Origin: Calliphora vicina
Lineage: Eukaryota > Arthropoda > Insecta > Diptera > Calliphoridae
Assembly: GCF_958450345.1 (NCBI RefSeq)
Contig: NC_088783.1
Location: 97,955,302 to 98,019,301 of the forward strand
Length of the DNA stretch: 64,000 bases
Reading direction: 5' to 3'
The notes under the pieces were generated by a model. It had not been told where the DNA came from and made no database searches. It saw only the letters and a program-made list of their open reading frames with translations. Each line of letters opens with the position of its first letter. The first letter of the stretch is position 1. Position numbers and translations under genes: made by a program. Positions 1 to 12,300 of this stretch are shown in pieces.

Positions 1-820
1 TTTAAGGTTAAAGAGGGAAACTTTTTAAGTACTACACAACCCATTGAAGCTGGAGTCCCCCAAGGCAGTATCCTGGGACCTTTTTTATATTTGATGTATT
101 CGTCTGATATGCCAACTAACAATCGCACTCATACATCAACATTTGCTGATTATACTGCTATTCTAAGCATTCATGAAAACCCTCAAGAAGCGTCTCGTTA
201 CTTACAAAACCACATATTTGAATTTGAAAAATGGTTAAAACAATGGAAAATTAAAGTCAACGAGCAAAAATGTACACACATTACATTTACATTGAGTAGA
301 GAATCATGCCCCCCTATTCATATCAATAACCAAACAATAATTCAACAATCGGAAGTGAAATACCTCGGAATACATCTCGATCGTCGCCTTACATGGAAAA
401 GTCATATAGATGCAAAGTTGACTCAAATGAAATTGAAATCAATTCAAATTAATTGGCTTATTGGCAGAAACTCCACGCTTAGTTTAGATTGTAAACTTCT
501 ACTTTATAACATGATCATAAAACCGATATGGTGTTATGGCATACAGTTATGGGGCACGGCCTCAGCGTCAAATGTAGAAAAGATCCAAAGACGCCAAAAC
601 AAGTTTCTAAGAATGATCACAGTTGCCCCCTGGTATATCAAAAATGCGAATATACACAAAGATCTAAACGTGCCCATTGTAAAAACTGAAATCTCGAAAA
701 ACGTACAAAAATATTTAAAAAAAACTTGAAGTTCACCCAAACCCGCTGGCCCGCAACATATTAGATAACCGTGGCCACACTCGATTAAGAAGGAGGGACA
801 CAGCAGACCTAATCTAGAAG
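1..820 (+). pseudogene. Jockey A ORF2 (reverse transcriptase), C-terminal part, broken
   Basis: The frame encodes RT motifs GVPQGSILGP and then the catalytic box, followed by the thumb and C-terminal region ending at a TAG near 820. Two lesions are visible. The catalytic FADD box reads FADY because codon 151-153 is TAT; sister copies at 18720 and about 49970 have GAT. An extra A in the run near 717-724 (eight, against seven in the 49-kb copy) shifts the frame and creates a TGA at 727-729. The Asp change removes a catalytic residue, so this copy cannot encode active RT. Its function when intact is copying the LINE RNA at the genomic target. Confidence 0.88.
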
Positions 821-984
821 GAAGAATGCCAATTTCACCAAAACAACCATGAACACAAAATTTTTTCGTCCGGCACTGGCTGGACTAATTAAATAATAAT
901 ATTAGATATAAGATTTGAACCACTTATTGTTAGTTCATTAAATAATGAAGATACAATAAATAAATGATGAAAAAAAAAAAAAAA
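1..984 (+). mobile_element. Jockey-type LINE (family A), 3' fragment
   Basis: This is the 3' end of a non-LTR retrotransposon that enters from the left edge. It holds the C-terminal half of the reverse transcriptase ORF, a 3' UTR of about 170 bp and a tail with AATAAATAAATG followed by an A run ending near 984. It is nearly identical to the reverse complement of the longer copy ending at 49141, which suggests recent mobility. Family assignment rests on the RT motifs and the Jockey-like two-ORF layout of that longer copy. Confidence 0.9.
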
Positions 985-1859
985 GTTTCCCCAAAGGAGT
1001 CTTTCGACAATCTCAGAAGACCATGCACATCAAGTTTTAACACATGTCCTTCATGCTAAAAGATCCTGGCATGAACGTCCGTTAGGGTTAATTCACCTTC
1101 TAGGGTGCTGTCCGATGCCCCCGCTTCCGATTATATAATATCCCTGAAATCGGAAGTCTCTAAAGTAGTTAATGGTTTTTTATTTTCTGGCTCAATTTTG
1201 TTGCCACGAGTAGGCTCGTAATACATCGGCCATCCATCCACAGTGACGGCGTGCGTGGACTAGGCAACTACTTACAACAGCGTATTACCCTGACGCTGAG
1301 GGGAGCTGTTATTTAATAATAAATTAAATAAGAGAATTGCGAGAATTAAATATTAATTACGTTTAAAATAGGAATATTTATAAATTTAGTTATCTTCAGT
1401 TTCATGATGATTAAGGTAATAATATTCTACAATTTTGTTTCTAAAGTTAATAACTGATAAATTAACTCGTCTTAAGGATTTGTGTAGAAAGTTCCAAATC
1501 CTTGTAGTTCGAACCTTAAATGATCTCTCATAAATTGAACTGTTAATACGAGGATAAATTAATTGATAAAAATGAATTGGATAAAAAATAAAAAAGTCTT
1601 ACTAAGTACTCAGTACAAATTTTGGTGAAAAACCAATGAATTTTACGTTTTTAATTTTTTTTTAAACATTGTACTTCATATAATCCCCGTTTCTGATACT
1701 GTAAAATTTCAATACATATTTAATTTTTTATTTGAAAAAGTGCTACAATTCTTCTCTTTTAAGATGTGCATCCGTCCAAACAAATATTAAAATTGAAGAT
1801 GAACTAAGGATTTTGATTTGTTCAATAACAATTGACTAATTAACAATTTTGTATATTAA
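985..1859. other. Non-coding interval, unidentified repeats
   Basis: No credible ORF. About 1000-1310 is less AT-rich than its surroundings and may be a fragment of another repeat, but I recognise no domain. From about 1320 onwards it is simple AT-rich DNA. Confidence 0.4.
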
Positions 1860-2433
1860 GGTGGAGCGATAATGTATGATTTTTTTTTGTTTATTGTTTT
1901 CAATGGAATGGAGCGATACGACGAAAGATTATTTACCTATTTTGATGTTTTGAGGTGCCCTAACACAACTGAAAATCAAAAAATTGCCTATTTTTCATAT
2001 GGTCATTAAACAATCTTATACTTTATAAACTTTTGTTTATGTTGAATATAAATATTTTTATGTATTCTTAGGTCAATAATTAAAAGAACACATTTTTACA
2101 TGAAAAACTAAATTCATATTTCATACGTTTTACAACTCACATATGCCGAAGTGGGTATTTTTATACCCAATCCACAAAATCGTACTTGTAGCTTAGGAAA
2201 GTGGGCCTAATAATTTGGTTATTTTTTTTACTGATATTAGGACATCCTACAGAAATAAGGAGGGCATTGGGGACTTCCACTCCCCCCGATTTCTAGAGCC
2301 ATTTATTTTTGTATTATTATAATGATGTGGGGCACCTCTATATATACAATCCACCACATGAAAGGAGTTAAAAAATCAACTTTTAATAGAATTCCAAAGC
2401 GATTACGAAAAAAAAAATAAAAATCGCTCCACC
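1860..2433. mobile_element. MITE with GGTGGAGCGAT terminal inverted repeats
   Basis: The left end GGTGGAGCGAT at 1860 is matched by its exact inverse ATCGCTCCACC ending at 2433. Subterminal copies of the same motif occur inside each end (near 1911 GGAGCGATACG, near 2397 in inverted form with one change). No ORF is present, so it is a non-autonomous DNA transposon of about 574 bp. The superfamily is unknown. Confidence 0.65.
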
Positions 2434-3260
2434 CTATTGTATATACATACATATGTATTAATGTTATTAATGTTTAAAAAGTAAAATTTAATATTTTGTA
2501 AGGTTTTTTATAAAAAATACTGAACACATTACACCAAACATATGTATGTATTAGCATGTTTGGATGTATTTTAATGTCGTTTGTATAAACAATTTTTTTT
2601 AAATTTCAACTTGAAATAAATTTATTCGAGTATTCTATTATTTTACAATTATTGATCGAATATTTTTTATTATCTGAACTGAAAAATTGTATTCATTCGA
2701 ATAACTATATTATTAAGTAGAAATTTATGACCGATTATGGCCAATAGGCTATTGAAAATAATAAATAAATAATATTTTTTCCACGGTTATTCGAATAATT
2801 TTTGTGCGAATGACAACCCTACTACAAGAACAAATATAACGAAAGGTGGTATATAAACAACACATTTTTAAGACCAGTATTATATAATCGTAATGTTGCA
2901 ATAACTAGTTATGTATCTGATCCAGTAACCAGTTAGGTAGCTCGTAAGGTAACTGACTCTGTGTAACCGGTATGTGAATCCCATGCGTTGACTACTTCGG
3001 ACCAGCTATCAGACAGTCTCATTCTAATCCAAAAGGGTCAATTGACCTCCTTAGGACACGTGTTAAAATAACTAGTCGCTCAGCTAGTTGCGTAACTAGT
3101 TCTCACCTTAAAATCACTATTTCGGGTAAGTCTCCTGGAACTGCTGGTATATCTAGATTTCATAATTTATTAGTATGTGTAGAAATGTATATTAAAAACA
3201 TTTGCAACTTTCAATAACTTTACATATTTTTGTTTCTGTATTTTAAAAATTAATAATAAA
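2434..3260. other. Non-coding AT-rich interval
   Basis: No ORF or RNA gene is seen. Between about 2890 and 3110 there are several copies of AACTAGTTA-like palindromes and a patch of higher GC, suggesting an old repeat that I cannot assign. Confidence 0.35.
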
Positions 3261-3530
3261 TATATCGATGGCTTAATATAAAAAAGGCGTAACTCGATTT
3301 TTTTGTTACTTTACAGGAGAAGGAATAAACTTAATAAAATCCATAAAATTTTAGGCACAAAAAAAGTTTTAATGCAATTTTTAATAAGAAGAGACATCAC
3401 ATTTTATTTCTCATATAAAATTAATTTTTTTTAAATTTTAATGAAGATATTTAATACAAGCCTTTTTTCATTGATATTTTTGAAAAAAATAATTAGTTAC
3501 GCCTTTTTTATATTAAGCCATCGATATATA
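3261..3530. mobile_element. MITE with about 34-bp terminal inverted repeats
   Basis: The left end TATATCGATGGCTTAATA at 3261 is mirrored by a right end finishing at 3530. The inverted match continues through AAAAAAGGCGTAACT on both sides, giving arms of roughly 34 bp around a 200-bp AT-rich core. It is non-coding, and the flanks are TA-rich, as expected for a TA-targeting element. Confidence 0.75.
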
Positions 3531-3540
3531 ACTAGTTGAT

Positions 3541-3840
3541 CGCCCCGGCTTCGCCCGGTAGCATTTACTAATGTAAGTTCTTCAAGTTTCTCCAACCAAC
3601 GCACACCAGCCTGTTGTTATTTATTTGCAAATAAAATATCTAAATTTGTACTGCATACTTTAGGGATCTTTTTTATTACAGTTGACTGGACTCACAAAAA
3701 AAAGAGTTTCCGAGTTTTACCCGGAATTTTTGAATTTTTTCTTTACAAACCATATCCTGAAAATTTCGAATCGAATAAAAAAAATCAGCCAAATCGCTCC
3801 AGCCGTTCTCACCTGATGACATTACATATTTATATATATA
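3541..3840 (+). repeat. Interspersed insect repeat, RTE-like 3' end (tentative)
   Basis: This starts with a CCCCGGCTTCGCCCGG segment and ends with AAATCGCTCCAGCCGTTCTC followed by a TATATATATAG microsatellite. GC-rich CCCGGCTTCGCCCGG blocks and short microsatellite tails of this sort are common at 3' ends of RTE-like LINEs in insects. That assignment is from memory and not tested. No ORF is present. Confidence 0.35.
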
Positions 3841-4827
3841 GAACTTTAAGCAGTTTTTTTCGTTATATTAGCGACAATAATTTAAGTTGTGTTTATTTAA
3901 TCGATAAAGTGTATTTGCAATTGCAATTCTTCTTCATCTTCATCTTTTGTAGCTGGAACTATCGTAAAAATAATGGAAACACAATTTTGTTTAATTAACT
4001 TATTAATATTTACAATAAAATATAAAAAATAAGCTGAAAAATAGGGGAATTTGAAGATTATACTACTAATTATTCACCTGGAAAAAGTACTTATTTTTTA
4101 TGATGTCCCAAAAGTAATCCTTTACATTTAGGCCGGAAATAAGTTGTTTTTTTAGTAGAATTATTTATAAAATTATGTATTTACTAAAAAAAATAAATAA
4201 AAAAAAGTAAGTCGCAGCCAAGTGTCGAACCAACAACCTTCCGATTGCTAGTCAACGTTGTACTCACTACACCACTGGTTAATTATTTCATTGTGTGTCA
4301 AATAATGGTTTTCTGCTTTTCGCTTATTTTGATATTTTGTAGACAGAGATGTCATATCTTAAACAATTGTTAAAAATAAATTACTGAATCACACTATCGT
4401 TACTGCAAGCGATTATTTATGTCGATAAACATTACGATTGTCGGTTCGTTACAAGTTAGTGAACAACCTTCCGATTGCTAGTCAACGTTGTACTCACTAC
4501 ACCACTGGTTAATTATTTCATTGTGTGTCAAATAATGGTTTTCTGCTTTTCGCTTATTTTGATATTTTGTAGACAGAGATGTCATATCTTAAACAATTGT
4601 TAAAAATAAATTACTGAATCACACTATCGTTACTGCAAGCGATTATTTATGTCGATAAACATTACGATTGTCGGTTCGTTACAAGTTAGTGAATCGCACT
4701 ACTGACTTCAACCTACAGCGAATGTCGTTAAAAATGTTACTGAATAGCAAATTCGATAAATTTTCGTTATATTTATTTTAACGATACGATTATCGTTATA
4801 AAAGTTAGTGAATCGCAGTACTGATCT
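3830..4827. mobile_element. Rearranged copy of the GCGATTCACTAAC-TIR element
   Basis: This stretch is homologous to the complete element at 26964-27705 but reorganised. From about 3841 it follows that element's interior; then a segment of about 240 bp is present twice in tandem (about 4229-4460 and 4461-4694). The last part, about 4691-4827, is an inverted copy of the other element's left end and finishes at GAATCGCAGTACT. There is no protein-coding potential; the ORF at 3816-3998 is a chance frame. Confidence 0.7.
4204..4280 (-). ncRNA. tRNA-like (Pol III promoter-like) segment within the TIR element
   Basis: Read on the minus strand, this contains an A-box-like TGGTGTAGTGAGTACAACG and a B-box-like GGTTCGACACTTGGC at tRNA-like spacing, with a CTAGCAATCGGAAGG segment between them like those of tRNA-derived SINEs. 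It is a tRNA-derived fragment rather than a functional tRNA: I cannot fold a proper cloverleaf with a CCA-proximal acceptor stem. Most of it (without the B box) recurs at about 4461-4517 through the local duplication. Confidence 0.5.
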
Positions 4828-7110
4828 CCGTAAAATATGTATTAAATTCATGATTGAGTTTGTCTAAATATGCTTTTATTAAACATCATGAATTAAACTC
4901 TTAATTAAATTAAATCAGCCGTATGCGACTTTTGCACAACGAAATTTTATACATGAAAGCCATAATAGAATCTAAGAAAAATATTTTTTTGTTAAAATAA
5001 AATTGGAAAATAAATACGAGTTTCCTGAGTTCTTCGAAACCCCCTAACATGTTTATACGGTTCTCTATAGAACCTTGGACACCCATTTGAGAAACGTTGT
5101 ATAGAAAACCCCATATTAAGAAAATATCACAACAAATTTGTTTAATCATAAAAATGACCAAAGTGATCGATAAATAACCGTATTTGTATTTTTGTTATTA
5201 TTAGGTACACATTAGTGATGCCAATCCCGAAATTTTTTTTCATAAATCCCGGAAAATTATGAGATTTTAAATATTTTAGAAAGATTTTTTAATCTCCCAA
5301 AATACCTAGAAAGGGAGCAGCAGGTCTCCCTTGCATTGACAGACTTTTACACAAGTTTATTAATCAATTTGCGTTGACTATGAACGATATTTTTCGTCAG
5401 CCCCATACATTAAATAATATGAATATAAAACAATTAAGAGTGTTAGTCCCCATTTACACAGTAAGGCTGGGTTTACACCATGATTTTTAAAACGTCGTTT
5501 TTCTTAATTCCCTTTTGAAGTTGCTTCCAAAAACCTTTTGCGTTTATACGATGAATTTTGGTTTCATGTCTTTTTTTGCTGTCAGGGTTGATTTTTATGG
5601 TTTAATCGATTAATTTTCTTTATTAAACTTCAAAATAAGAAAAATAATAAAACGTAACAAGAAGAAAAGAAATTAGTGTAAAGAGAAATATAAAAAAGAC
5701 ACGAAAAACACAAATCGAGTCTATTTGTTAACCCCCCAAGCTTCTCTACACCTTTCGCTTACAAACAAAAAGAGACGTCTCATGTAAACGGAGTGTAAGA
5801 TTTTTCTCGCATAAGATTTTATTTTTCTTCTTTAAACTTGCATTCGCGTTTACACACAAAGATTTTTATTGCAGACAGTTTGCTAATTAATGTGCATGTT
5901 TCTGTGTATGTAGGTATTACGAACGAAAACACAAAACGAATTTCAAGTACATCAGAGTGTGTACCGCTTTCTATTCCTCTTGCCTATAAAGCTTTCATGC
6001 GAGAAAAGTCTTACTGTGTAAACGGCGACTTATATTCGGCTGTGCCGAATCTTGTATACCCACCATCAATATGTAGTTTTGGTCTTCTATGGGGACTTGA
6101 ATCAGCATTTATGAATGAATGACTATCGAAATTTATGTTAATATCATTATACACAAATTATTTATTGACAATAAACTATTTTTCTGATATAGGGGTATAT
6201 TATTATGGACTGGTCCTCACAAAAGTTGGTAGAAGGGTTTATTTTCATATATAACTTGTTTATTCAATTTTATCACGATATTAATTATTATAAGACAATT
6301 ATGAATGTTCAAGTTATTTTCTGAAGGTGACTAGGGACAAATGTAGCCCGATTTCCGCAATACTTTACTGTACTTAGAACTTATTTTGTCTAAAAAATAC
6401 ACAACAGTGTTCCCAGCAGTTAGGACTCTTAAAATTATACCCGGAATTAAATAGTTAATGTTTTAAAATTATAATTGTTCTTCTGAGAAAACGGTGGATT
6501 TATTAATATTTAGAGCTTCTATCTTACGACTTTTAACCTTTTAATATCATCAAAATGATGATAGTGATGTAAAGTAGCATCCACCCTTAATTTTTATCCG
6601 GTGCACTTCGCTACCCCTATCCTAGTAAAATTAAAAAAATATGAATGGATTTCTGATACAACCTTACTACGTTCAATGGTATGAAAATAACACAGCAAAA
6701 TATAGAGAATCTCTCAATTACAGTTTACTTGATTGGTATGGGAGATACCACTCCACTGTTCTGATCCCACCCATTTTTATGTATTTTATATAAAAAACAA
6801 TTAAGAGAGCTATATTCGGCTGAGCCGAATATATTATTGAAGATTTCGATCCCGAAGATATCTGGGGTCTTCAGAAAATTGATTTCAACAGACGGACAGA
6901 CAGACAGAAAATAGAAAAGAAAAAAAATACATACATACAGACAGACAGACGACGATGAAGGGTATAATAACTCATACCAAGCTTTACTTTAACTTTCCTT
7001 TACATGGGAGGGGTCATTCCTACTAAGCCGATCACTTTTAGCTAAACTTTGTAAAAGGATAAGAAATAAATTCGTTTTTAGCTAATTTCCGTAGAATGGT
7101 AATAAATTGA
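4828..7110. other. Non-coding interval with dipteran repeats and microsatellites
   Basis: No supportable gene. A GATGCCAATCCCGAAA repeat end lies near 5218. Around 5460-6120 there is a repeat with GTTTACAC motifs and a TATTCGGCTGTGCCGAAT palindrome near 6033; a related TATTCGGCTGAGCCGAAT lies near 6811. A CAGA/CATA microsatellite occupies about 6890-6955. An inverted fragment resembling the Helitron-like 3' end (CGGTGCACTTCGCTACCC) lies near 6599. The open frames at 4910-5161 and 5838-6122 look like chance frames. Confidence 0.45.
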
Positions 7111-7186
7111 TTGATACACATTTTAAATACTTTAAGAATTATAGATCTCCAGATATTCGAAATTAATTATTTAAACATTGCAGGCA

Positions 7187-7866
7187 TGGAGAATTCAGGC
7201 AAAACTAATTTGCAAGATTTTTTTTCGTGGGAGAAGCTCTGTTCACTTCTAGACGATAAATTAAAGGATGTCACTAGAAAATCAGACTTAGTGGAGTTAA
7301 AATCTGATATTGAAGAGTTAAAGGAAGAAAACAAAAAATTCAAAAAATGAAGTTAACAAACTAACAACTCCTTTGGAATATATTGACCGAAAATCACATT
7401 CGGCGAACGTTTTTGTAAATGGGGTTAGTGCAGGTAACATAATTGCTGCTAAAAACGAATTTTCGAAGTTATGCTCTGAGGTTGATATTAATATTATTGC
7501 AACACGAATTATATCTGGTGGTAAATCATTTTGCTTCATGTTAGAAAACAGTATGCAAGCATTTAATGTTATCTCGGCATAAAAGGATTATACAGATTGG
7601 AACAAAATGTGCGTTATAATCTGAGAAAATTAAGCAAAACTATACTAAAGCATAATAAAAATCTTAGAGTCAGACTTGGTGAATTATGCATTTATATAAA
7701 TAATATTAAATATACGTGTTCCAACGGTAAAATAATTGCAAACTCTGTGAACAATGCTGATTACTTAAGAAATTTGTTAATGGAATGCAATTATGAAGTG
7801 CAAGTTTGTGTATACGAGGTTCCTGCCAGCAGAGCTACACAAAAAGAAACAATATTTTCACAATAG
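7187..7866 (+). pseudogene. LINE ORF1-like protein, frameshifted
   Basis: The likely start is the ATG at 7187-7189 (MENSGKTNLQDFF...). An acidic, lysine-rich probable coiled coil follows (LVELKSDIEELKEENKKFKK) and ends at TGA 7348. The neighbouring frame then continues from about 7355 to 7581 (VFVNGVSAGNI...), and a third frame from 7597 to 7866 carries a basic segment (YNLRKLSKTILKHNKNLRVR). The coiled coil followed by a fold that may be RRM/CTD-like fits LINE ORF1 proteins that coat their RNA. At least two frame changes make this copy non-functional. No zinc knuckle is seen. Confidence 0.5.
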
Positions 7867-7889
7867 CAATACAATTCATTTAATTTAAT

Positions 7890-8600
7890 CGCTTATAATG
7901 TAGCAAATTTAGCTCAGTCAATAAATTTTGGAAACTTTTTAACATTTTTAAATAAATACGATGTTGTTTTTTATTTTTGAAACTCATATAGTAACAGACA
8001 AACAACATAGTTTTGCATCATATTTTAAAAATTATACAGTACATTGGATACCCGCTAGTAAATTACATGGCGCAGGACGAGCAAGTGGTGGCTGTTTATA
8101 TGGGTTCAAAAAAACATTGCAAAAATTATACTCTTTTAAATTTATAAATATACAGTGTAATACAGTACTACATTACTACATTATTCCAAGATATTTAAAC
8201 TGTACAAGTATTCTGGCTTTGCGAAATTTTGTCAGCAAGGGGTAATTCGGTAAATGATTATTGCATATGTTCACACAATTTTTTGCAATACATAGAAGAT
8301 TTTTCTATTCGTACCAAACCTTTTTCAGATCACATGCCTTTGTGTATAAAAATAAAATGTCCAGGAATGGTACACAAGAAAATACCACATTGCCTAGAAT
8401 GCACTGGAGTGACCACAAGGCTTCCGAGTTTGTCAACAAGCTTACAGATCTAGCCATAAATGTGGATTAACAGACAAATGTTACATTATTGATCCAATTT
8501 TAGACTCACCTATGGAATTTTGCGAATTGGTTTCAGTTATTAACAATTTAAAATGTAACAAATCTCCAGGTGAAGATTGTATTACGTATGAATTTTGTGA
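7890..8600 (+). pseudogene. LINE ORF2 endonuclease and RT start, broken
   Basis: The frame beginning with IAYNVANLAQSINFGNFLTF and continuing to FETHIVTD matches the start of an APE-type endonuclease. Near 8310-8345 the sequence FSDHMPLCIKI contains the SDH signature that closes this domain. Near 8540-8590 NLKCNKSPGEDCITYEF resembles the opening of a LINE reverse transcriptase. Several stops and frameshifts separate these pieces. Confidence 0.55.
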
Positions 8601-8720
8601 TTTCTAAGTCGATCGGTATACTTTAAGGTGGGTGTTAGACAAATATTTTTGGGCGTTACAAACATCTGCACAAACTCATTATACCCTCCCCACTATGGGG
8701 AGGTATAATGCTACATAAAT
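8600..8720 (+). repeat. Widespread dipteran repeat fragment (CTTTAAGGTGGGTGTT family)
   Basis: The TACTTTAAGGTGGGTGTTAG segment and the following CACTATGGGGAGGTATAAT recur in related form at about 33296-33375 in the SOCS intron. This fragment interrupts the LINE reading frames. Confidence 0.55.
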
Positions 8721-8881
8721 AGAGTCTTTAATATGCATCAACACAGACTACCTCGGATTTTAGCTGAGGCTATTTTTGCGCAAAAATCAACTGGGCTAAC
8801 GAATGGTATAACCTTAGACTGTACCTTCAATATACTCCACATAACCTTAATAAACCACTGTGCTCTGACTGGAAAATAATA

Positions 8882-9310
8882 TTGCAAGCGCTTGAAAGAA
8901 AAGAACGCAATGAAAATGTATATAAAGCAACAAACTCGCTACATCATGACTTGTACTGTCATCTCAATTTTAGTGTCATGCCACTGCTCGCAAACGATTT
9001 CTCAGCCTATAGGACTAGTCTGATAATAAAAGCTAGAGGTGGATTACTTAACCTTAACGCCAGATCATACTCTAATAATAATGTAACTATGTGCTCTTTA
9101 TGTAATCTAAATCAAGCTGAAGACACATATCACTTTGTTGGAGTTTGCCCAATATTCAAAGAACTGAGACTGAAACATTTTGGAAAAGTCCAATTTAGTT
9201 TGGAAGAGGTGATGTTTATTCTCAATGGGTATAACTTTCATTCATTATACATATTATACATAGAATCATCCTTAAAATATCGCAGATTATTTCTAAATGA
9301 ATTTGAATAA
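8882..9310 (+). pseudogene. LINE ORF2 C-terminus with zinc-finger block
   Basis: This open frame of 142 codons includes a CSLCN...DTYHFVGVCPIF arrangement (two cysteines, a histidine and a further cysteine). That is the C-terminal zinc-finger seen downstream of RT in several LINE clades, thought to bind nucleic acid. It has lost its RT body, so it is a fragment. The stop is TAA at 9308. Confidence 0.6.
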
Positions 9311-12300
9311 CAATTTTTAATTATAACAAATGTCAAATCAAGTAATCTTTTTGTAAATTTTAATTGTAATTGCCAATCTGGCTCACAACATTTTGTTATG
9401 CCATTTATAGATAATACTATTGTAAGTTGTAATAATTTGTACATAAATAATATTCGAAATTAAATATTTACTTTGTATAGGGTGTGCCACGCCCACTATT
9501 CCAATTCCGAAAATTTTCAGTGAAACTATGCAAAATAATAAAAGCCATTTAGACATAGTTTTAAAAATCTTAGAATTATAGTTCACAAAATATTTAAAAA
9601 TAACTATTTACTTGCCACCTGTTCCGATTGGTTAAACTTCATGCAGTGATAAGAAATTGATTCGTATAAAGATTAAATACCGTCACAATTGTATATTTGT
9701 GATATATTACATTTTTTCTTTGCAAACTTGAAAATTGTATTAATTTTTGCACTTTTTAGTTTTGTTTATATTTGAAATCATATGTTTTAAACATATTTTT
9801 ATGTTGATATTTTTTACTGGACATTTTTTGTCATTTTGGACAATAAATGTCCAGTAAAAATATCATGTTCTCTAGCTACGAACTGTCACTTTTAACACTC
9901 TCTTGCTCTCTCGTTACAAGTTTTTAAAAGTAAACGAACGGAATCCCGTAACTTCCAGTCAGTGTTGTCAGATTAGGGGATTTTTCCCCAAATTGGGGAT
10001 TTTATTTTGTAAATGGGGATAAATAATTGGGTTTGGGGATTTTTAATTTTTACGTTTTACTTTTCGTATTTACGGAATTGTTCTATTTAATTTATGTAGT
10101 ATATACGATTTAAAGTGTAATAAAGAACTAAGATTAAATGAAATGATTTATGACAAAATACATCTATGCCTCGTTTCGCTAGCAGTAAGAATTTAAAAGC
10201 TATCAATAATTGCGGGTTTCATCATACTAGTGAATGGTAGAAAAGCTAATAATCGATTTTCGACTTTTCGATCAACCATTTTCATATCGCTTTTTACAGT
10301 CGATTAATCGAACCCAATAATCGATTTTTTAATAATCGATCTGCATTTTTGGGAACTATAGCAAATGACCCATATACGTTATAATTACGGAAAAAAACTT
10401 ATTTTGGGAGAGTATTATAACTCATTTATTGAAAGGTTCTCATTTTATAAACGCAAACATTTGACAACAATTTTGTGGACAAAATACTCCGAGCATAAAA
10501 ATCGGAGTATATAATCGGTCACGAAAAAATCGTTTTTAGACCCTGAAAATCGATTTTCGACCATAATCGTAATCGATTTACATAAGTTTAGATTCAATGG
10601 ATTTGGGATACAATTTTGAAGAAGAAATTAAAAATCAACCATTGATTTTGTCGTTTAAAATAAAGATGACTTGTTTTTATGTAAATTCTACAACAGGTAG
10701 TGAATCACGTTTTTGATTTTATAAACCAACATCATATTTAACTTATATCATAGGTCACTGTGAAAGCATTGCAGTACAAATAAATTACAATGTAAAAAAA
10801 TGAAACTATTATTTTTAATGGGAATTTTTGGGGATAGCACAAACTGTTTTTTGGGGAATTTCGGGGATGGAACCCTGCTTCCAGTGATAATTTGTACAAA
10901 TTATCAAGTACGTGAACACTACTAATGTTGTTTAACTGTTTCTCTTATTTATTTGCAACAACAAATTGGACAAACATACATTGCTTTGTTTACTTTTTAG
11001 CTTGAAGGTAACAACTTTTCATGCTTATGGCTCCTAAAATACTAAACCGATTTTCATAAGATATACATATATTCAGCACATCTCCGAATAAATAAACATT
11101 TAAAATGGTATATTTTTTACCCTAATTGAATGTATAATGTGAGCGTAAAAGGGGTCTAAAGAAATCGACTTGCCTATTAATATTATGATATATATTTTGG
11201 GTCATTTGACACGTATGTGACAAAAAAATATATTTTTATTAAAACCTTGGATAATATGCATATAAATATGCATTTTGAAGTAAAATATAACAAAATATGC
11301 ATTATCAATAAAATATGCAAAAATATAAACAAATCGATGCCATTTTGCAGCAAAATGTGCGATTCGGATAGATAACACAGGGCAACAAAATCGAAAAAAT
11401 TTTAGAGGCTTTTTAAACCACTACACAATTTTGATGTATTGTTCCAGCAGTATGTATTGTTCCAGCAGTACAAATATGGTCCAAATTTTTTTGATTTTAA
11501 AAGCAGATTAAAGGTTATGTAAATTGGAACTTTTTTAAGTTTACTTCAATAATATCGGACTAACCCTATTTGAGTTATAATAAATTATGTGGAGAAACAT
11601 CTACAAAAATTCTCAATTTTAGAAAAAACTTTTTTTTAAAAAAAATCAATCCATAGAATTAAAAAATATTACTATTTTTGTACTTAGGTAACCATGATGC
11701 ATCATATCTATATAGTGGTTAGTGAAGCCTTTTTTTGCTGTTGACCTTGTAATTAGTCTACATTTTATACATAACTTTTAAACTGGTATACCAATTTTTA
11801 CATGATTGGTCTCATGGTACTGTACGCTTTTCTAAAAATCCTCTTACTATAATCATAGCATATGTACTCAATACAAAAGTTATAAAATTTTCAGTTTTGT
11901 TATGGATTTCTCACTGTTATAAAGTTCAGAATACGGGTATAAATATGAAATGTTTTTGCTTTGTTATATTTTTACTTAAATATATTAACGAAATAAATAG
12001 TTATTATTGTTGAATTTGAGGTTTTTGACGTTTAACTAAAATCCCGAAGTCCCGAAAAATCTAAAATCTCGAATCCTGGGATTTGTAAAAGAAATTCCCG
12101 TTTGGCATCCCTTGTACAAATGCAAATCGGTAAGCAAATGATTACATACATATATGCACAAAAGAAATGTAAGAAACTCTAATTGGTTCGCATTAATCAA
12201 TCAACCACAAAGTATAATGTATCAACAACGACCACGTTATATAGTCCGACTAAACAAATTAAATGTTAAATAAAAGAAAAAAATAGTGTCACTCTTCCAA

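Larger units (their letters stand above)
7187..9310 (+). mobile_element. Decayed non-LTR retrotransposon (not Jockey)
   Basis: An ordered series of broken frames on one strand reads as a LINE: an ORF1-like piece, an apurinic endonuclease remnant, the start of a reverse transcriptase and a C-terminal zinc-finger block. Most of the RT is missing, and a dipteran repeat sits at about 8600-8720 where the RT body should be. The zinc-finger block resembles the C-terminus of I/CR1/R1-like elements; the clade is not certain. Confidence 0.65.

Noticed and set aside
4204..4280. A functional tRNA gene
   Set aside because: A and B boxes are present but the cloverleaf is poor; the same segment occurs in a repeat copy, so it is a tRNA-derived relic.
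5838..6122. 94-codon ORF
   Set aside because: It lies in a dispersed repeat with a GGCTGTGCCGAAT palindrome, and shows no domain.
6890..6960. CRISPR-like array (CAGA and CATA repeats)
   Set aside because: It is a simple microsatellite of 4-bp units in a eukaryotic genome.
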